Positions 19,292 through 27,703 of a stretch of 64,000 bases of DNA are shown in pieces. The DNA comes from Lactobacillus sp. PV034 (lineage in GTDB: Bacteria; Bacillota; Bacilli; Lactobacillales; Lactobacillaceae), in contig NZ_CP041982.1 of the NCBI RefSeq assembly GCF_014522305.1, forward strand, positions 997,001-1,061,000. The letters run 5' to 3'. Made by a program: the position numbers and the translations under genes. Position 1 is the first letter of the stretch. Each line of letters starts with the position of its first letter. The notes beneath the pieces were generated by a model that worked only from the letters and a program-made list of their open reading frames with translations, was not told the origin of the DNA and made no database searches.

Positions 19292-21025
19292 CTAATTTTG
19301 GTTAAATCGGTAATTAACAATTACCTTTAAACCATAAAGAAACAAAACCAACCAGCCAACTAAACTAATAATTACTAAGCCCCAGAACCACATTGGTACT
19401 ATAAAACTTAAAATAGCCGTATTGTTCCCTTTTCTTTGGTTAACTGTCGGTGAACCAATTGGGTTTAACTTCTGCGGTTGAACTATTTGATTGTTAACTT
19501 GCAGACGCGATTGATGGTACATCACTAAGGGCAGCTGGACTTCATCACTCTTCTTAGCAACCCAACTTAAATACAAAGAACTTCCATGTACAGAATAATT
19601 ATACCTCATTGATTGATCAATAATATCGGTTCGATATAATAAATTCACCATATCTGGGCTAATATGCTTTTTATAGATTGGCAAATAATCTGGCTCAGTT
19701 CGGTTAATCAGTTTAAACAACAAACCTTTATCTTTACCATTAACTGCCCCTTTGATATCTTGACGCTTATTATCAATTTGATAATAAGTAGTTAAAACAG
19801 CAACACGATTGGGATCATTATACATTTTAGTTAGAGCAACATTTGTCCTGATCGTACAAACTGTAGTCTGAACTAGTGCTGCCACCAGAACTGCTAAAAC
19901 AATTAATTTTTCTTTTTTATATTTAACTAATGCTTCTAAAGTTAATCCCATCCCTAAGAACAGTAAAGGATAAGCTGCCACAATTAAGCGATATGGGAAC
20001 TGAAACGATCTTCCCAGTCCAGGAAGTAAAGTTTGAATAAAATGCCACGGCATAAATCTTGAAGAAACTAGTAATAAAACAGCACCCTCAAGTGTGACAA
20101 AGGTATTTAATTTGTTTTCTCGTAAGTGAAACAAGACATAACAGATCTGGGCAATGAACAAACAAAATACCAAAATAGTTAACTGTCCGTGCTCACTACC
20201 ACTAGCGCTGATATGGACAGCACCTGAATTCAAACCAAAGCTCTTAGGTAAAGCAATCTTATTAGTACGATAAAGTAATAAAAATGCGCCCCAAAAATTC
20301 GCTGTTAAAACAATTGTACCAGCTACTGCCTTAATAAAGTTTAATAGAATAGCCTTTTTATTTTGGTTCACTACAAAGGAATAAATGGCAAATGGAACCA
20401 AACTAAGAGCTAGAATCACAGTACTTAATAAGTGAATTTGTGCAATAATTGCCATAATCAGCATTAATTTAACCCAGTGAACCGGATTATTCTTATCTTG
20501 GATCATATCAATCCCGCACATCACTACATAAGGTGCTAGTGCTGCTCCCCAAGCCATAAAATTATCGGCTCTTAACCAGCCTGGCATAATTCCTAAGGTT
20601 AAATATAATAATGCCAGCAAAATAGCATTAACTTCTCTTACTTTTACCTTGGTCATCATGCGATAAACAGCCATCCCACCGATTAAGTAAACTAAGTAAT
20701 CCATAATAATCTGGTAAGTAAACCAACTACCAGATAACAGTACTAAAAGCCCATTAAGATAAGCAAAAAATGGGCCATAAAGAGCATTGATAATACGACC
20801 ACTTTGCATTGCCGTAATATTATTTTGAAAATAACTGAAATTACCAGTTTTTATTTGCTCAGCCGCATCATAGAAACGGCTAAAATGAAAATAGCGATCA
20901 GCAGTAATAAAAGTCGCATGGGAAACTAATTGCGTTGAAATTATAATCGTAGTTAAAAGCAAAATAGCAAAATAAGGGGCAAAAAATTTAAATATTTGAT
21001 GCCAATTAATTGTTGTCTTTTTCAT
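19292..21025 (-). CDS. GT-C-like membrane glycosyltransferase (PTPS-related/YfhO-type)
   Basis: A 577-aa protein with about twelve helices. The first external loop has ADRYFHFSRFYDAAEQI near residue 37, holding the conserved D-x-x-F-H-x-x-R seen in all four paralogues of this window, followed by QSGRIINALYGPFFAY near 74. A C-terminal external domain (about 410-545) and a last anchor helix complete it. Between a GtrB-like and a GtrA-like gene it fits the third partner of a three-component system: GtrB charges undecaprenyl phosphate, GtrA flips it, and the GT-C adds the sugar to a surface polymer. The acceptor may be teichoic acid, a glycolipid or protein. Database names of the family ('6-pyruvoyl-tetrahydropterin synthase related') do not describe its function. 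Confidence 0.75.
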   Translation of the reverse strand: MKKTTINWHQIFKFFAPYFAILLLTTIIISTQLVSHATFITADRYFHFSRFYDAAEQIKTGNFSYFQNNITAMQSGRIINALYGPFFAYLNGLLVLLSGSWFTYQIIMDYLVYLIGGMAVYRMMTKVKVREVNAILLALLYLTLGIMPGWLRADNFMAWGAALAPYVVMCGIDMIQDKNNPVHWVKLMLIMAIIAQIHLLSTVILALSLVPFAIYSFVVNQNKKAILLNFIKAVAGTIVLTANFWGAFLLLYRTNKIALPKSFGLNSGAVHISASGSEHGQLTILVFCLFIAQICYVLFHLRENKLNTFVTLEGAVLLLVSSRFMPWHFIQTLLPGLGRSFQFPYRLIVAAYPLLFLGMGLTLEALVKYKKEKLIVLAVLVAALVQTTVCTIRTNVALTKMYNDPNRVAVLTTYYQIDNKRQDIKGAVNGKDKGLLFKLINRTEPDYLPIYKKHISPDMVNLLYRTDIIDQSMRYNYSVHGSSLYLSWVAKKSDEVQLPLVMYHQSRLQVNNQIVQPQKLNPIGSPTVNQRKGNNTAILSFIVPMWFWGLVIISLVGWLVLFLYGLKVIVNYRFNQN

Positions 21026-21038
21026 TTTTCACCCTTAA

Positions 21039-21470
21039 TTAAGCTACTGAATCGCTTTGATCTTTTCTAAAAGTAATAACCTTATTAATTACAAATTGAA
21101 TTAAAGTCGCTACAAAAGTTGCAATTACTTTGACAATAAATTTATCATATCCCAATTTAGTTACAAAAATAAACAAACATAAGGTAGTAAAGAGGGTCGT
21201 TACTTGTCCAACTAGATAATAAGAAATAAATCTTAATAGTAACTTATCATGCACTTTGAAGTTGGCAAATGAATTCCAAATAAAATTATTTAATAAACCA
21301 CAACTAGAGCTAATAAAATTGGCCCACTCAACATTAAAATTAAAAAAGTGAGTCAAAATCAGAAAGACTCCAAAATCTACTACTAATCCCAGTAAACCAA
21401 TCAAAATATAGCCTACTAATTGTTTAAAATCTTCAGAAGCCCGCAGCTTTTGAATTTTTTCCTTCATCAA
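21039..21470 (-). CDS. GtrA family flippase-like protein
   Basis: A four-helix membrane protein of 143 aa. GtrA/GtcA proteins are thought to flip undecaprenyl-phosphate-sugar. Family features are the opening GYILIGLLGLVVDFGVFLIL (residue 20 onward), the CGLLNNFIWNSFANFKVH segment near 56, containing the typical N-F-x-W-N-x-x-x-x-F pattern, and the C-terminal QFVINKVITFRK. It is the first gene of the cassette, 13 nt ahead of the GT-C gene. Confidence 0.9.
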   Translation of the reverse strand: MMKEKIQKLRASEDFKQLVGYILIGLLGLVVDFGVFLILTHFFNFNVEWANFISSSCGLLNNFIWNSFANFKVHDKLLLRFISYYLVGQVTTLFTTLCLFIFVTKLGYDKFIVKVIATFVATLIQFVINKVITFRKDQSDSVA

Positions 21471-21553
21471 ATATTAACCTCATTAATTACATCAAGAATA
21501 TATAGTAACTATTTTACTCTACAATTTTTTATGCAACAATTATTTCCTATTAG

Positions 21554-21582
21554 TTGACATTTATTAAAATACCTACTACAAT
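21554..21582 (+). promoter_or_regulatory. Promoter of the S14 gene
   Basis: TTGACA (21554-21559), 17-nt spacer, TACAAT (21577-21582). A 45-nt leader and GAGAGG before the ATG follow. I see no clear Zur or AdcR palindrome here. Confidence 0.8.
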
Positions 21583-21634
21583 ATACTTACTTTTTATTAG
21601 CAATATAAAAATTTAAGACAGAGAGGAAAGATAT

Positions 21635-21892
21635 ATGGCTAAAAAATCAAAAATTGTTAAAGCTGCAAAGCAAAGAGAATTAATCAAAAAATATTATGAA
21701 TTAAAAGAAGCAGGTAACATCGAAGCATTGGCAAAATTACCACGCAATGCTCGTCCAACTCATTACCATAACCGTGATTTATACGATGGTCGTCCTCACG
21801 GCTACATGCGTAAGTTTGGAATGTCACGTTTACGCTTCAAAGAACTTGCTCACAAGGGACAACTTCCTGGTGTGAAAAAAGCTAGTTGGTAA
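21635..21892 (+). CDS. rpsN: 30S ribosomal protein S14, zinc-independent (C-) form
   Basis: An 85-aa small-subunit head protein. The C-terminal core [20 protein letters not shown] near residue 46 is the S14 signature. None of the CxxC zinc ligands of the C+ form is present, so this is the Cys-less paralogue. In other Firmicutes this form replaces the zinc-dependent copy under zinc starvation; it usually lies outside the main ribosomal operons, as here. Strong promoter, GAGAGG ribosome site and its own terminator. Confidence 0.93.
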   Translation: MAKKSKIVKAAKQRELIKKYYELKEAGNIEALAKLPRNARPTHYHNRDLYDGRPHGYMRKFGMSRLRFKELAHKGQLPGVKKASW

Positions 21893-21924
21893 TCATTAAA
21901 AAATAAATTTATTAAAATAGTAAG

Positions 21925-21957
21925 CAAAAAAGCTTCCGAATTCGGAAGCTTTTTTTA
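21925..21957 (+). terminator. Terminator of rpsN (also faces gpmA)
   Basis: Perfect stem AAAAAAGCTTCCGAA/TTCGGAAGCTTTTTT, usable from both strands. Confidence 0.9.
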
Positions 21958-21969
21958 TTTACTTAATAA

Positions 21970-22662
21970 TTACTTATCAAGCTTTTCTTTGTTAACAACA
22001 TTTAATTGGTCGTCAAATGTGTAAACAACTGGTTCACCAGTCTTCATTTCAACATCCATGATATCTTCATCAGAAATGTTTTCAATGTACTTAGTTAAAG
22101 CACGAAGTGAGTTACCGTGAGCAGCAATAATTACGTTCTTGCCGTCAAGTAAATCTGGAGCAATGTGATCTTCCCAGAATGGCATAACTCTTTCCAAAGT
22201 TACCTTAAGGTTTTCTGCCTTAGGAACAATATGTGGATCAAGGTCTGCGTAACGACGGTCATGTGCTTGACTGTATTCTGAATCATCTTCGATTTCAGGT
22301 GGTAAAACATCGTATGAACGACGCCAAATGTGAACTTGGTCGTCACCGTATTTTTCAGCAGTCTTCTTCTTGTTTAAACCTTGAAGTGCACCGTAGTGAC
22401 GTTCGTTTAATCTCCAAGTCTTAGTTTCAGGAATCCAAAGTTGACCACTTTCTTCTAATGCGAAGTGCAAAGTCTTGATGGCACGAGTTAATAATGAAGT
22501 GTAAGCTTGATCAAATTCAAGACCGTGTTCCTTAATTAACTTACCAGCTCTCTTAGCTTCTTCTACACCCTTATCTGAAAGGTTAACATCTACCCAACCA
22601 GTAAATTGGTTAGAAAGGTTCCATTCACTTTGACCGTGACGGATTAATACTAACTTAGACAT
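21970..22662 (-). CDS. gpmA: 2,3-bisphosphoglycerate-dependent phosphoglycerate mutase
   Basis: Glycolytic enzyme interconverting 3- and 2-phosphoglycerate through a phospho-His. I use ATG 22660-22662 ([15 protein letters not shown]), with AAGGAGA 8 nt upstream; the open frame reaches a TTG at 22668. The active-site His is in [10 protein letters not shown] near residue 9, the second in [10 protein letters not shown] near 182, with the [12 protein letters not shown] block near 88. At 230 aa it matches the family. High-expression codon use is consistent with glycolysis. Confidence 0.96.
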   Translation of the reverse strand: MSKLVLIRHGQSEWNLSNQFTGWVDVNLSDKGVEEAKRAGKLIKEHGLEFDQAYTSLLTRAIKTLHFALEESGQLWIPETKTWRLNERHYGALQGLNKKKTAEKYGDDQVHIWRRSYDVLPPEIEDDSEYSQAHDRRYADLDPHIVPKAENLKVTLERVMPFWEDHIAPDLLDGKNVIIAAHGNSLRALTKYIENISDEDIMDVEMKTGEPVVYTFDDQLNVVNKEKLDK

Positions 22663-22793
22663 GAGCAATATCTCCTTTTAAATCTTTTGTACAACCATTA
22701 TTTTACACGTCTAAGCTCAAAATTCCTAGTTAATGTGAAAATTATTCTTAATCCACGTGGTACAATAGCATTAGAAATGAGGTATAAATAATT

Positions 22794-23225
22794 ATGGATC
22801 AAAAAGAAGAAATCAAATTAAAGGGTGGTCACCTCAATCTAGAGATGCTCAATGCAATTTTTAAGACTATTCCACAAGAATTTGACGTTTTAGATGAAAA
22901 TGATCGTGTAGTTTGGTCTTCAATGAATGAACACAGACTATTCAAGCGCACTGAAGACGATATTGGTAAAACTGTTTACGAAGTTCACCCTGGTCATTCC
23001 CAAGGACATGTTAAACAAGTATTAGAACAAATGCATGATAATAAGCGTGGTTCACTTTCATTAGTGATTCACCATGACGATAAGCCTGTCAGCATTTCAT
23101 TTTATGCACTTCATAATGATGATGGTGAATATATTGGCTGTATTGAAGTAACCCAACCAGTAGATAAATACCAAGTTAAAGGTAGTAAGTGGCGTAATAT
23201 TTTAAATGTCTTAAAGAAAAAATAG
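22794..23225 (+). CDS. PAS domain protein
   Basis: A soluble single-domain sensor of 143 aa. The central portion (about 20-125) reads as a PAS fold: IPQEFDVLDENDRVVWSS near residue 27, GKTVYEVHPGHSQGHV near 62, and the closing strand EYIGCIEVTQPV near 118. The VHPGHSQGHVKQVLE block resembles the PAS module at the end of DUF438 proteins. No kinase or DNA-binding domain is attached, so it probably modulates a partner, which is not evident next door. An extended -10 (TGGTACAAT, 22758-22766) lies in front. Confidence 0.75.
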   Translation: MDQKEEIKLKGGHLNLEMLNAIFKTIPQEFDVLDENDRVVWSSMNEHRLFKRTEDDIGKTVYEVHPGHSQGHVKQVLEQMHDNKRGSLSLVIHHDDKPVSISFYALHNDDGEYIGCIEVTQPVDKYQVKGSKWRNILNVLKKK

Positions 23226-23235
23226 TTTTAAAATA

Positions 23236-23295
23236 AAAGACTGCAAAAGCAACTGATTCATACTTGAATCAAAATAACTTTTGCAGTCTTTTTTT
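23236..23295. terminator. Convergent terminator of the PAS and GT-C genes
   Basis: Long stem GACTGCAAAAG/CTTTTGCAGTC around a 26-nt loop, with A-rich and T-rich ends, between convergent genes. Confidence 0.8.
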
Positions 23296-25006
23296 ACTTG
23301 GACTTTAATCTAGATTTACTAAATTGACAGATAGAAAATACTATTACTATTAACCAGCTAATAATACTTACAAATAGTAACGTCATAAACCATTTTGGAA
23401 TGTTAAAGGATAAAATAGCTTCGTTTTGCCCTACTTTACTTCTAACAACCGGCATCCCGATGGCATTAAATTCTTTAATTTGGCCTTTGTCTTTTCCATT
23501 TACAACGAGTTGTGACTGGTGGTACATCACAATTGGTAATAAAACGTCCTTCAGCTTTTCATCACCTTGCCAAATAATTTTTAATTTTCCATGCGCAAGC
23601 ACTTCTTTATGAAAATGATCCCGATTAGGGATATACAATTTTTGATAGAGCATCATATTAGCACGTGCCATCGTGATCTTATGCCGCAAAGACAAATATT
23701 CCGGATTAAAACTAGGAACATTAATCAGAAATTGGTTTAGATCTGGCTGCCGACTCCATTTTGCAATATGAGTTGTCGCAACAATTCCCATTGTTTGTTG
23801 TTCATTTTTAATCATATTTGATCTTGTATTATAGGCAAAAGTCAGCAATATCAAACATGAACCTACTATTCCAATACTCTTAATTCCCCAGTTTTTATTA
23901 TTCAATAAATGCGTTAGAGAGATAGCTATTCCACTATACAATAAAGGATAAGCAATTACAGTTAAACGATTCGGAAACTGCAGATATGTAGCTAAACTTG
24001 GTAGTTGTCTTTCCAATAATTGCCATGGAAATAATTGCGAACTAATTATTAAAAATACAAAGCCTTCAACAGTTAGAAATAAATTTATCGGCTGGTTTTT
24101 CCAGCAAAAGAAAACATACCCTAACTGAAAAATAAATACTAATAAAGTAGAGATAAGAATTGTACCTTTGACTGTAATTGCTCCTAAATGCACAGCACTT
24201 TGCGCTAAAGGATATGAAAATGTTGGCGATATCGTATTAGTAGAATATAAAAGAAGGTATGCACTCCAAACGTTAGCTGAAAGTACAACAAATAATAAAA
24301 TTGCTTTTCCAACATTAATTAACAGTTCTTTTTTATTTTCACTAATAATCAGTCCATAAACAAAAAATGGAATTAAGGCCATGACCGATAAGACAATGCT
24401 CAACATATGGACCTGGGCAATAATTCCCATTACTGTCCCTAGTTCTAGCCAGTTTACCTGTCTGTCTTTAGTTTGGATCATTTTGATACCCTCAATTAAT
24501 ACATAGGGCATTAGTGCTGCGCCCCAAGAATTAAAAGTATCTCCTTGAATCCAATAAACAACATAACCTGTAGCTAAGAACATTAGCATACTTAAAATAG
24601 CAGCCCAATTCGAAGCTTTTACTTTTTTAGATAAACGATACATTCCTAAACCGGCTAGGATAAAAAGCAAATAATTAGTTAAAACTTGAAATCTAAACCA
24701 AGAACCAGCTAATAATAATAGTCCACCTAAAAAATATGAAAAAAATGGACCATAAATTGGATTAATAATCCTACCACTTTGATAAGCACCATAATTCATT
24801 TGAAAATAGGAAAAATTGTGATGCAAAAGCTGCTGTGCTGTATCATAAATGCGATTTTCATGAAACAAGGTATCAGATAAAATCAACCCTACATGATGCT
24901 TTAATTGGAAAAACATCATTAGACTTGCTGTTAAAAGAATAAGTGAGATAACTAGCAGATACTCACCTATTATCCTTGAGCATCTTATCCTAATTTTTTT
25001 ATTCAT
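23294..25006 (-). CDS. GT-C-like membrane protein (PTPS-related), orphan paralogue
   Basis: 570 aa with about twelve helices. I start at ATG 25004-25006 (MNKKIRIRCSRIIGEYLL), which has TTTTGGAGG 5 nt upstream; the frame is open much further but that part crosses the divergent lipoprotein start. DTLFHENRIYDTAQQL near residue 40 holds the D-x-x-F-H-x-x-R motif, then QSGRIINPIYGPFFSYF, nearly identical in layout to the cassette GT-C at 19292. The C-terminal domain and last helix (KWFMTLLFVSIISWLIVIVF) are intact. No gtrA or gtrB gene is adjacent, so it may share the cassette's carrier lipid. Confidence 0.7.
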   Translation of the reverse strand: MNKKIRIRCSRIIGEYLLVISLILLTASLMMFFQLKHHVGLILSDTLFHENRIYDTAQQLLHHNFSYFQMNYGAYQSGRIINPIYGPFFSYFLGGLLLLAGSWFRFQVLTNYLLFILAGLGMYRLSKKVKASNWAAILSMLMFLATGYVVYWIQGDTFNSWGAALMPYVLIEGIKMIQTKDRQVNWLELGTVMGIIAQVHMLSIVLSVMALIPFFVYGLIISENKKELLINVGKAILLFVVLSANVWSAYLLLYSTNTISPTFSYPLAQSAVHLGAITVKGTILISTLLVFIFQLGYVFFCWKNQPINLFLTVEGFVFLIISSQLFPWQLLERQLPSLATYLQFPNRLTVIAYPLLYSGIAISLTHLLNNKNWGIKSIGIVGSCLILLTFAYNTRSNMIKNEQQTMGIVATTHIAKWSRQPDLNQFLINVPSFNPEYLSLRHKITMARANMMLYQKLYIPNRDHFHKEVLAHGKLKIIWQGDEKLKDVLLPIVMYHQSQLVVNGKDKGQIKEFNAIGMPVVRSKVGQNEAILSFNIPKWFMTLLFVSIISWLIVIVFSICQFSKSRLKSK

Positions 25007-25127
25007 TATTTCCTCCAAAATAATATATTTTTTGATTATATCATATTCTTTAAATCCGACATGTGCTAATCTTAATATTGTAAAGATTAAGAGATTACAG
25101 AATGAGAAAAGAGTTAAGAGGATAATT

Positions 25128-25925
25128 ATGCGTAAAAAAATACTAACAATAGCAGCACTAGCAACTACCCTATTTATTATTTTGGGGGTTAGTGGCTGTG
25201 GCAAAAAATCTAGTTCTAATAATTTGCCAAGTGCAAAAAGTTTAATTACCAATAATTTCAACAAGGGTATGAAAAATGGGCATTTTACTACTGACATTAA
25301 GTCAAAAGAATTAAACGAAAATGCCTCATTAAAGGGTTATTTTAAAGACACTTCTTTAATCAATACTGATTACTCACTTACCAACAAGGGTAAAACCCAA
25401 ACTGAATCTATTTGGTTAACCCCAGACACAATGTATTTATTGTTAGAACAAAATAAGGGTAAATGGATTAAAACTGGTGCCTCAGCTAATAATTTCGATC
25501 CTGAACAGGTTACTAGACGTTTCAAGCCAGCAACCTTTAAGTCACTTAATAAGGCTGTGGCAAAATCAGCTTTGGTTACTGTTCACACTAACACTTACCA
25601 AGTTGCTTATAGCGGCACTAGTAGCGACGTCTGGAAAGGCATTAAGAATTTAATCATTGATACTTTAAACACTCCCGGAACTCAAAATATGCAAGTGGTC
25701 CAAATGATTAATGCCGGTCAACCACAAAATATTTCTGTAACATACACTTTTGATAAAAATACTAAAGCCTTAACTAGTATGACCATTAAGACTAACTTCA
25801 CAGTTAACGGCAGCTATGATTTCAACTGGAACTTAAAATACGATCAACTGGGGCAACATGCCGATCTCGCTGTTCCTTCTGACATCCAAAAAAATGCTGC
25901 AGATGTAAGTAAACAATCAAAATAA
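25128..25925 (+). CDS. Surface lipoprotein, member of a local three-paralogue family
   Basis: 265 aa. I start at ATG 25128 (MRKKILTIAALATTLF) with AAGAGGAT before it; the longer frame from 25032 lacks a ribosome site. A signal peptide ends in the lipobox VSGC (Cys near 24), so it should be anchored by a lipid. The mature part has a Ser/Lys linker then a beta-rich domain containing LTPDTMYLLL-like and YDFNWNLKYDQLGQHADL strands, resembling LppX/LprG-type (DUF6612-like) lipid-binding folds. The two downstream genes share the same domain but use membrane anchors. The binding partner is unknown. Confidence 0.7.
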   Translation: MRKKILTIAALATTLFIILGVSGCGKKSSSNNLPSAKSLITNNFNKGMKNGHFTTDIKSKELNENASLKGYFKDTSLINTDYSLTNKGKTQTESIWLTPDTMYLLLEQNKGKWIKTGASANNFDPEQVTRRFKPATFKSLNKAVAKSALVTVHTNTYQVAYSGTSSDVWKGIKNLIIDTLNTPGTQNMQVVQMINAGQPQNISVTYTFDKNTKALTSMTIKTNFTVNGSYDFNWNLKYDQLGQHADLAVPSDIQKNAADVSKQSK

Positions 25926-25962
25926 TTATTTTTAGGTATTCGTATGCTAAAATAATAAATAT

Positions 25963-25994
25963 TAAGTCCCAAGTTAATAGCTTGGACTTTTTAT
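25963..25994 (+). terminator. Terminator after the lipoprotein gene
   Basis: Stem AAGTCCCAAG/CTTGGACTT with TTAATAG loop, then TTTTATTTG. Confidence 0.75.
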
Positions 25995-26029
25995 TTGTTT
26001 TAAACTTGGAAGAATGAATGGAGAATTAT

Positions 26030-26749
26030 ATGGACCAAAATAACCAAAACAAGCAAGAAGCAAAACAAAGTAATATAGGAAAAATTATTGCTGGTATCAT
26101 TGCTGGTATTGTAATTGTCTGTGGGGTTGTTTTCTTAATCTTAGAGATGACTAAGCCATCTGGGGCACAAGCATTATCAAGTGCTAAAAATGAAAAAGTT
26201 AGTTCTATTCGTGCTCGTGCCAACATTAAGACTGACGAGATTAGTGATAATACCCTTATCGAATACAATGACCAAGCAGTTCACTCTCACGTAGTCTTAA
26301 AATCAGGAGATGATACCAAGAGAATCAATACTTGGATTTTAAAGAATAAAACTTATGCTCAAGTTGATGGCAAATGGTACTACAAGTCTAGCGATACTAC
26401 TGATTTTAAGGATGCTCGCAACGAAGTTAAAGAAAGTACTAACATTAAGCAATTCCTTGATTTACCAACATCTGCAGCTAATTTATTCAAGGTAAGCCTA
26501 GATGGCATTACAGGTTACACTTTAACTTACAGTGGTAGCAACCAAAAAATTATGGACAGTGTGGTCTCCGATGCCAAAAAGGTTAACATTACTATCCACA
26601 TGGACCATACCAAGAATTTACATGATATTAGTGCGACAGCTAAGCTTAAAAATGGCGGTTCAACCTCAATTCAAGTTTATGATGTAAATAACGTTAAGGA
26701 TTTGAACGTACCAGCTAACGTCAAAAAAGCAGCAAATGCCGACGAATAA
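26030..26749 (+). CDS. Membrane-anchored extracellular protein, paralogue 2
   Basis: 239 aa from ATG 26030 (MDQNNQNKQEAK), which has GGAG 6 nt upstream; a second in-frame ATG at 26018 has only a weak GGAA site. One N-terminal helix (about 17-40) acts as anchor, then PSGAQALSSAKNEKVSS introduces the extracellular domain. LDGITGYTLTYSG near residue 160 and the closing LNVPANVKKAA motif match the neighbours at 25128 and 26858. The LPxxL/VPxxVK ending is conserved in all three. No named function; a ligand-binding beta domain is inferred. Confidence 0.65.
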   Translation: MDQNNQNKQEAKQSNIGKIIAGIIAGIVIVCGVVFLILEMTKPSGAQALSSAKNEKVSSIRARANIKTDEISDNTLIEYNDQAVHSHVVLKSGDDTKRINTWILKNKTYAQVDGKWYYKSSDTTDFKDARNEVKESTNIKQFLDLPTSAANLFKVSLDGITGYTLTYSGSNQKIMDSVVSDAKKVNITIHMDHTKNLHDISATAKLKNGGSTSIQVYDVNNVKDLNVPANVKKAANADE

Positions 26750-26759
26750 GTTTCTTTAA

Positions 26760-26797
26760 TAGCTCTTACACTTAAGCTGTAAGAGCTATTTTTATTG
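26760..26797 (+). terminator. Terminator after paralogue 2
   Basis: Perfect stem AGCTCTTACA/TGTAAGAGCT around CTTAAGC, followed by ATTTTTATT. Confidence 0.88.
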
Positions 26798-26857
26798 ACT
26801 AATATTTTATTTAAAGTTAAATTTTATTTATTAGAATTTCTTTAGGAGAATATATTT

Positions 26858-27634
26858 ATGGATGAAAAACAAGAAGTTGTAAAAAAAAGTAAGAAACATG
26901 TTGGTGCTATTATTAGTTGGATAATTGCTATCCTAATTATCATTATTATTGGTGGAGTTTTATATTTCCATTTTTCTAAACCTAGTGCAGCTGACGCCTT
27001 AAATTCTGCGGCAAAAACCAAAATCAACTCTGTCAATTCAACCATTGTTTTGAAGCAAAGTAAGAACAACAGTGAAACTTTAACCTATCAATTAAAGGGT
27101 GATACGATTCACCTTACTAATCGCTTTACTCCAGCAAATAAAGCTCAAGAACAAGAAACTTGGATTACTGGCGACAAGTTTTACTTTTTAAACAATAAAA
27201 AGTGGAATTACATGAAGCGTAACACTTTAACTAATACTTTTATTGCTAATTCTACAGCTACATATAAAAAGTTATTTACCAGTCATAATTTTAGTAAATT
27301 ATCTAACTCAGCCAAGAAAAAGTTTAACGTTAATTACGACGGTTTAACTGGTTATACCCTCACCTACCAAGGGAATGACAAAGATGTCATTAAGGGAATT
27401 CAAAAAGCTATCAGTGATAGTGATACTAACGATAGTAGTCAAATTAAGAATGCTGATGTCACTATTAAAATAAATCGTCATAAAGAACTTCTTGATTACA
27501 AAGTTTTATATACTTTTACTAATGGCAAAGAATCAACGGTTATCCACGTAACTGACATTAACAAGGTAGCGAGCCTTACTCTTCCAAAAGAAGTTAAAAA
27601 TGCTACTGAAATAGCCACTCCCAACTTACGTTAA
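26858..27634 (+). CDS. Membrane-anchored extracellular protein, paralogue 3
   Basis: 258 aa, start ATG 26858 with TTAGGAG 8 nt before. A basic cytoplasmic N-tail, one helix (about 13-35, IISWIIAILIIIIIGGVLYF) and then an external domain opening with KPSAADALNSAAKTK, parallel to PSGAQALSSAKNEK in paralogue 2. YDGLTGYTLTYQG near residue 165 and the ending LTLPKEVKNATE match the set. Each of the three genes has its own terminator, so they look like tandem duplicates under separate control and not a polycistron. Confidence 0.65.
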   Translation: MDEKQEVVKKSKKHVGAIISWIIAILIIIIIGGVLYFHFSKPSAADALNSAAKTKINSVNSTIVLKQSKNNSETLTYQLKGDTIHLTNRFTPANKAQEQETWITGDKFYFLNNKKWNYMKRNTLTNTFIANSTATYKKLFTSHNFSKLSNSAKKKFNVNYDGLTGYTLTYQGNDKDVIKGIQKAISDSDTNDSSQIKNADVTIKINRHKELLDYKVLYTFTNGKESTVIHVTDINKVASLTLPKEVKNATEIATPNLR

Positions 27635-27646
27635 TTAAATTTATTA

Positions 27647-27686
27647 TATGCAAAAAGGCTTCTGCATTAAGCAGAAGCCTTTTTAT
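27647..27686. terminator. Convergent terminator of paralogue 3 and the LPQTG gene
   Basis: Stem AAAAAGGCTTCTGC/GCAGAAGCCTTTTT with ATTAA loop; both ends carry runs, so it acts on both strands. Confidence 0.9.
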
Positions 27687-27703
27687 GTTACTTGGTATTA
27701 AAC

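Noticed and set aside
25007..25297. N-terminal extension of the GT-C gene beyond 25006
   Set aside because: It crosses the divergent lipoprotein start and promoter, and GGAGG sits exactly before the Met at 25004-25006.
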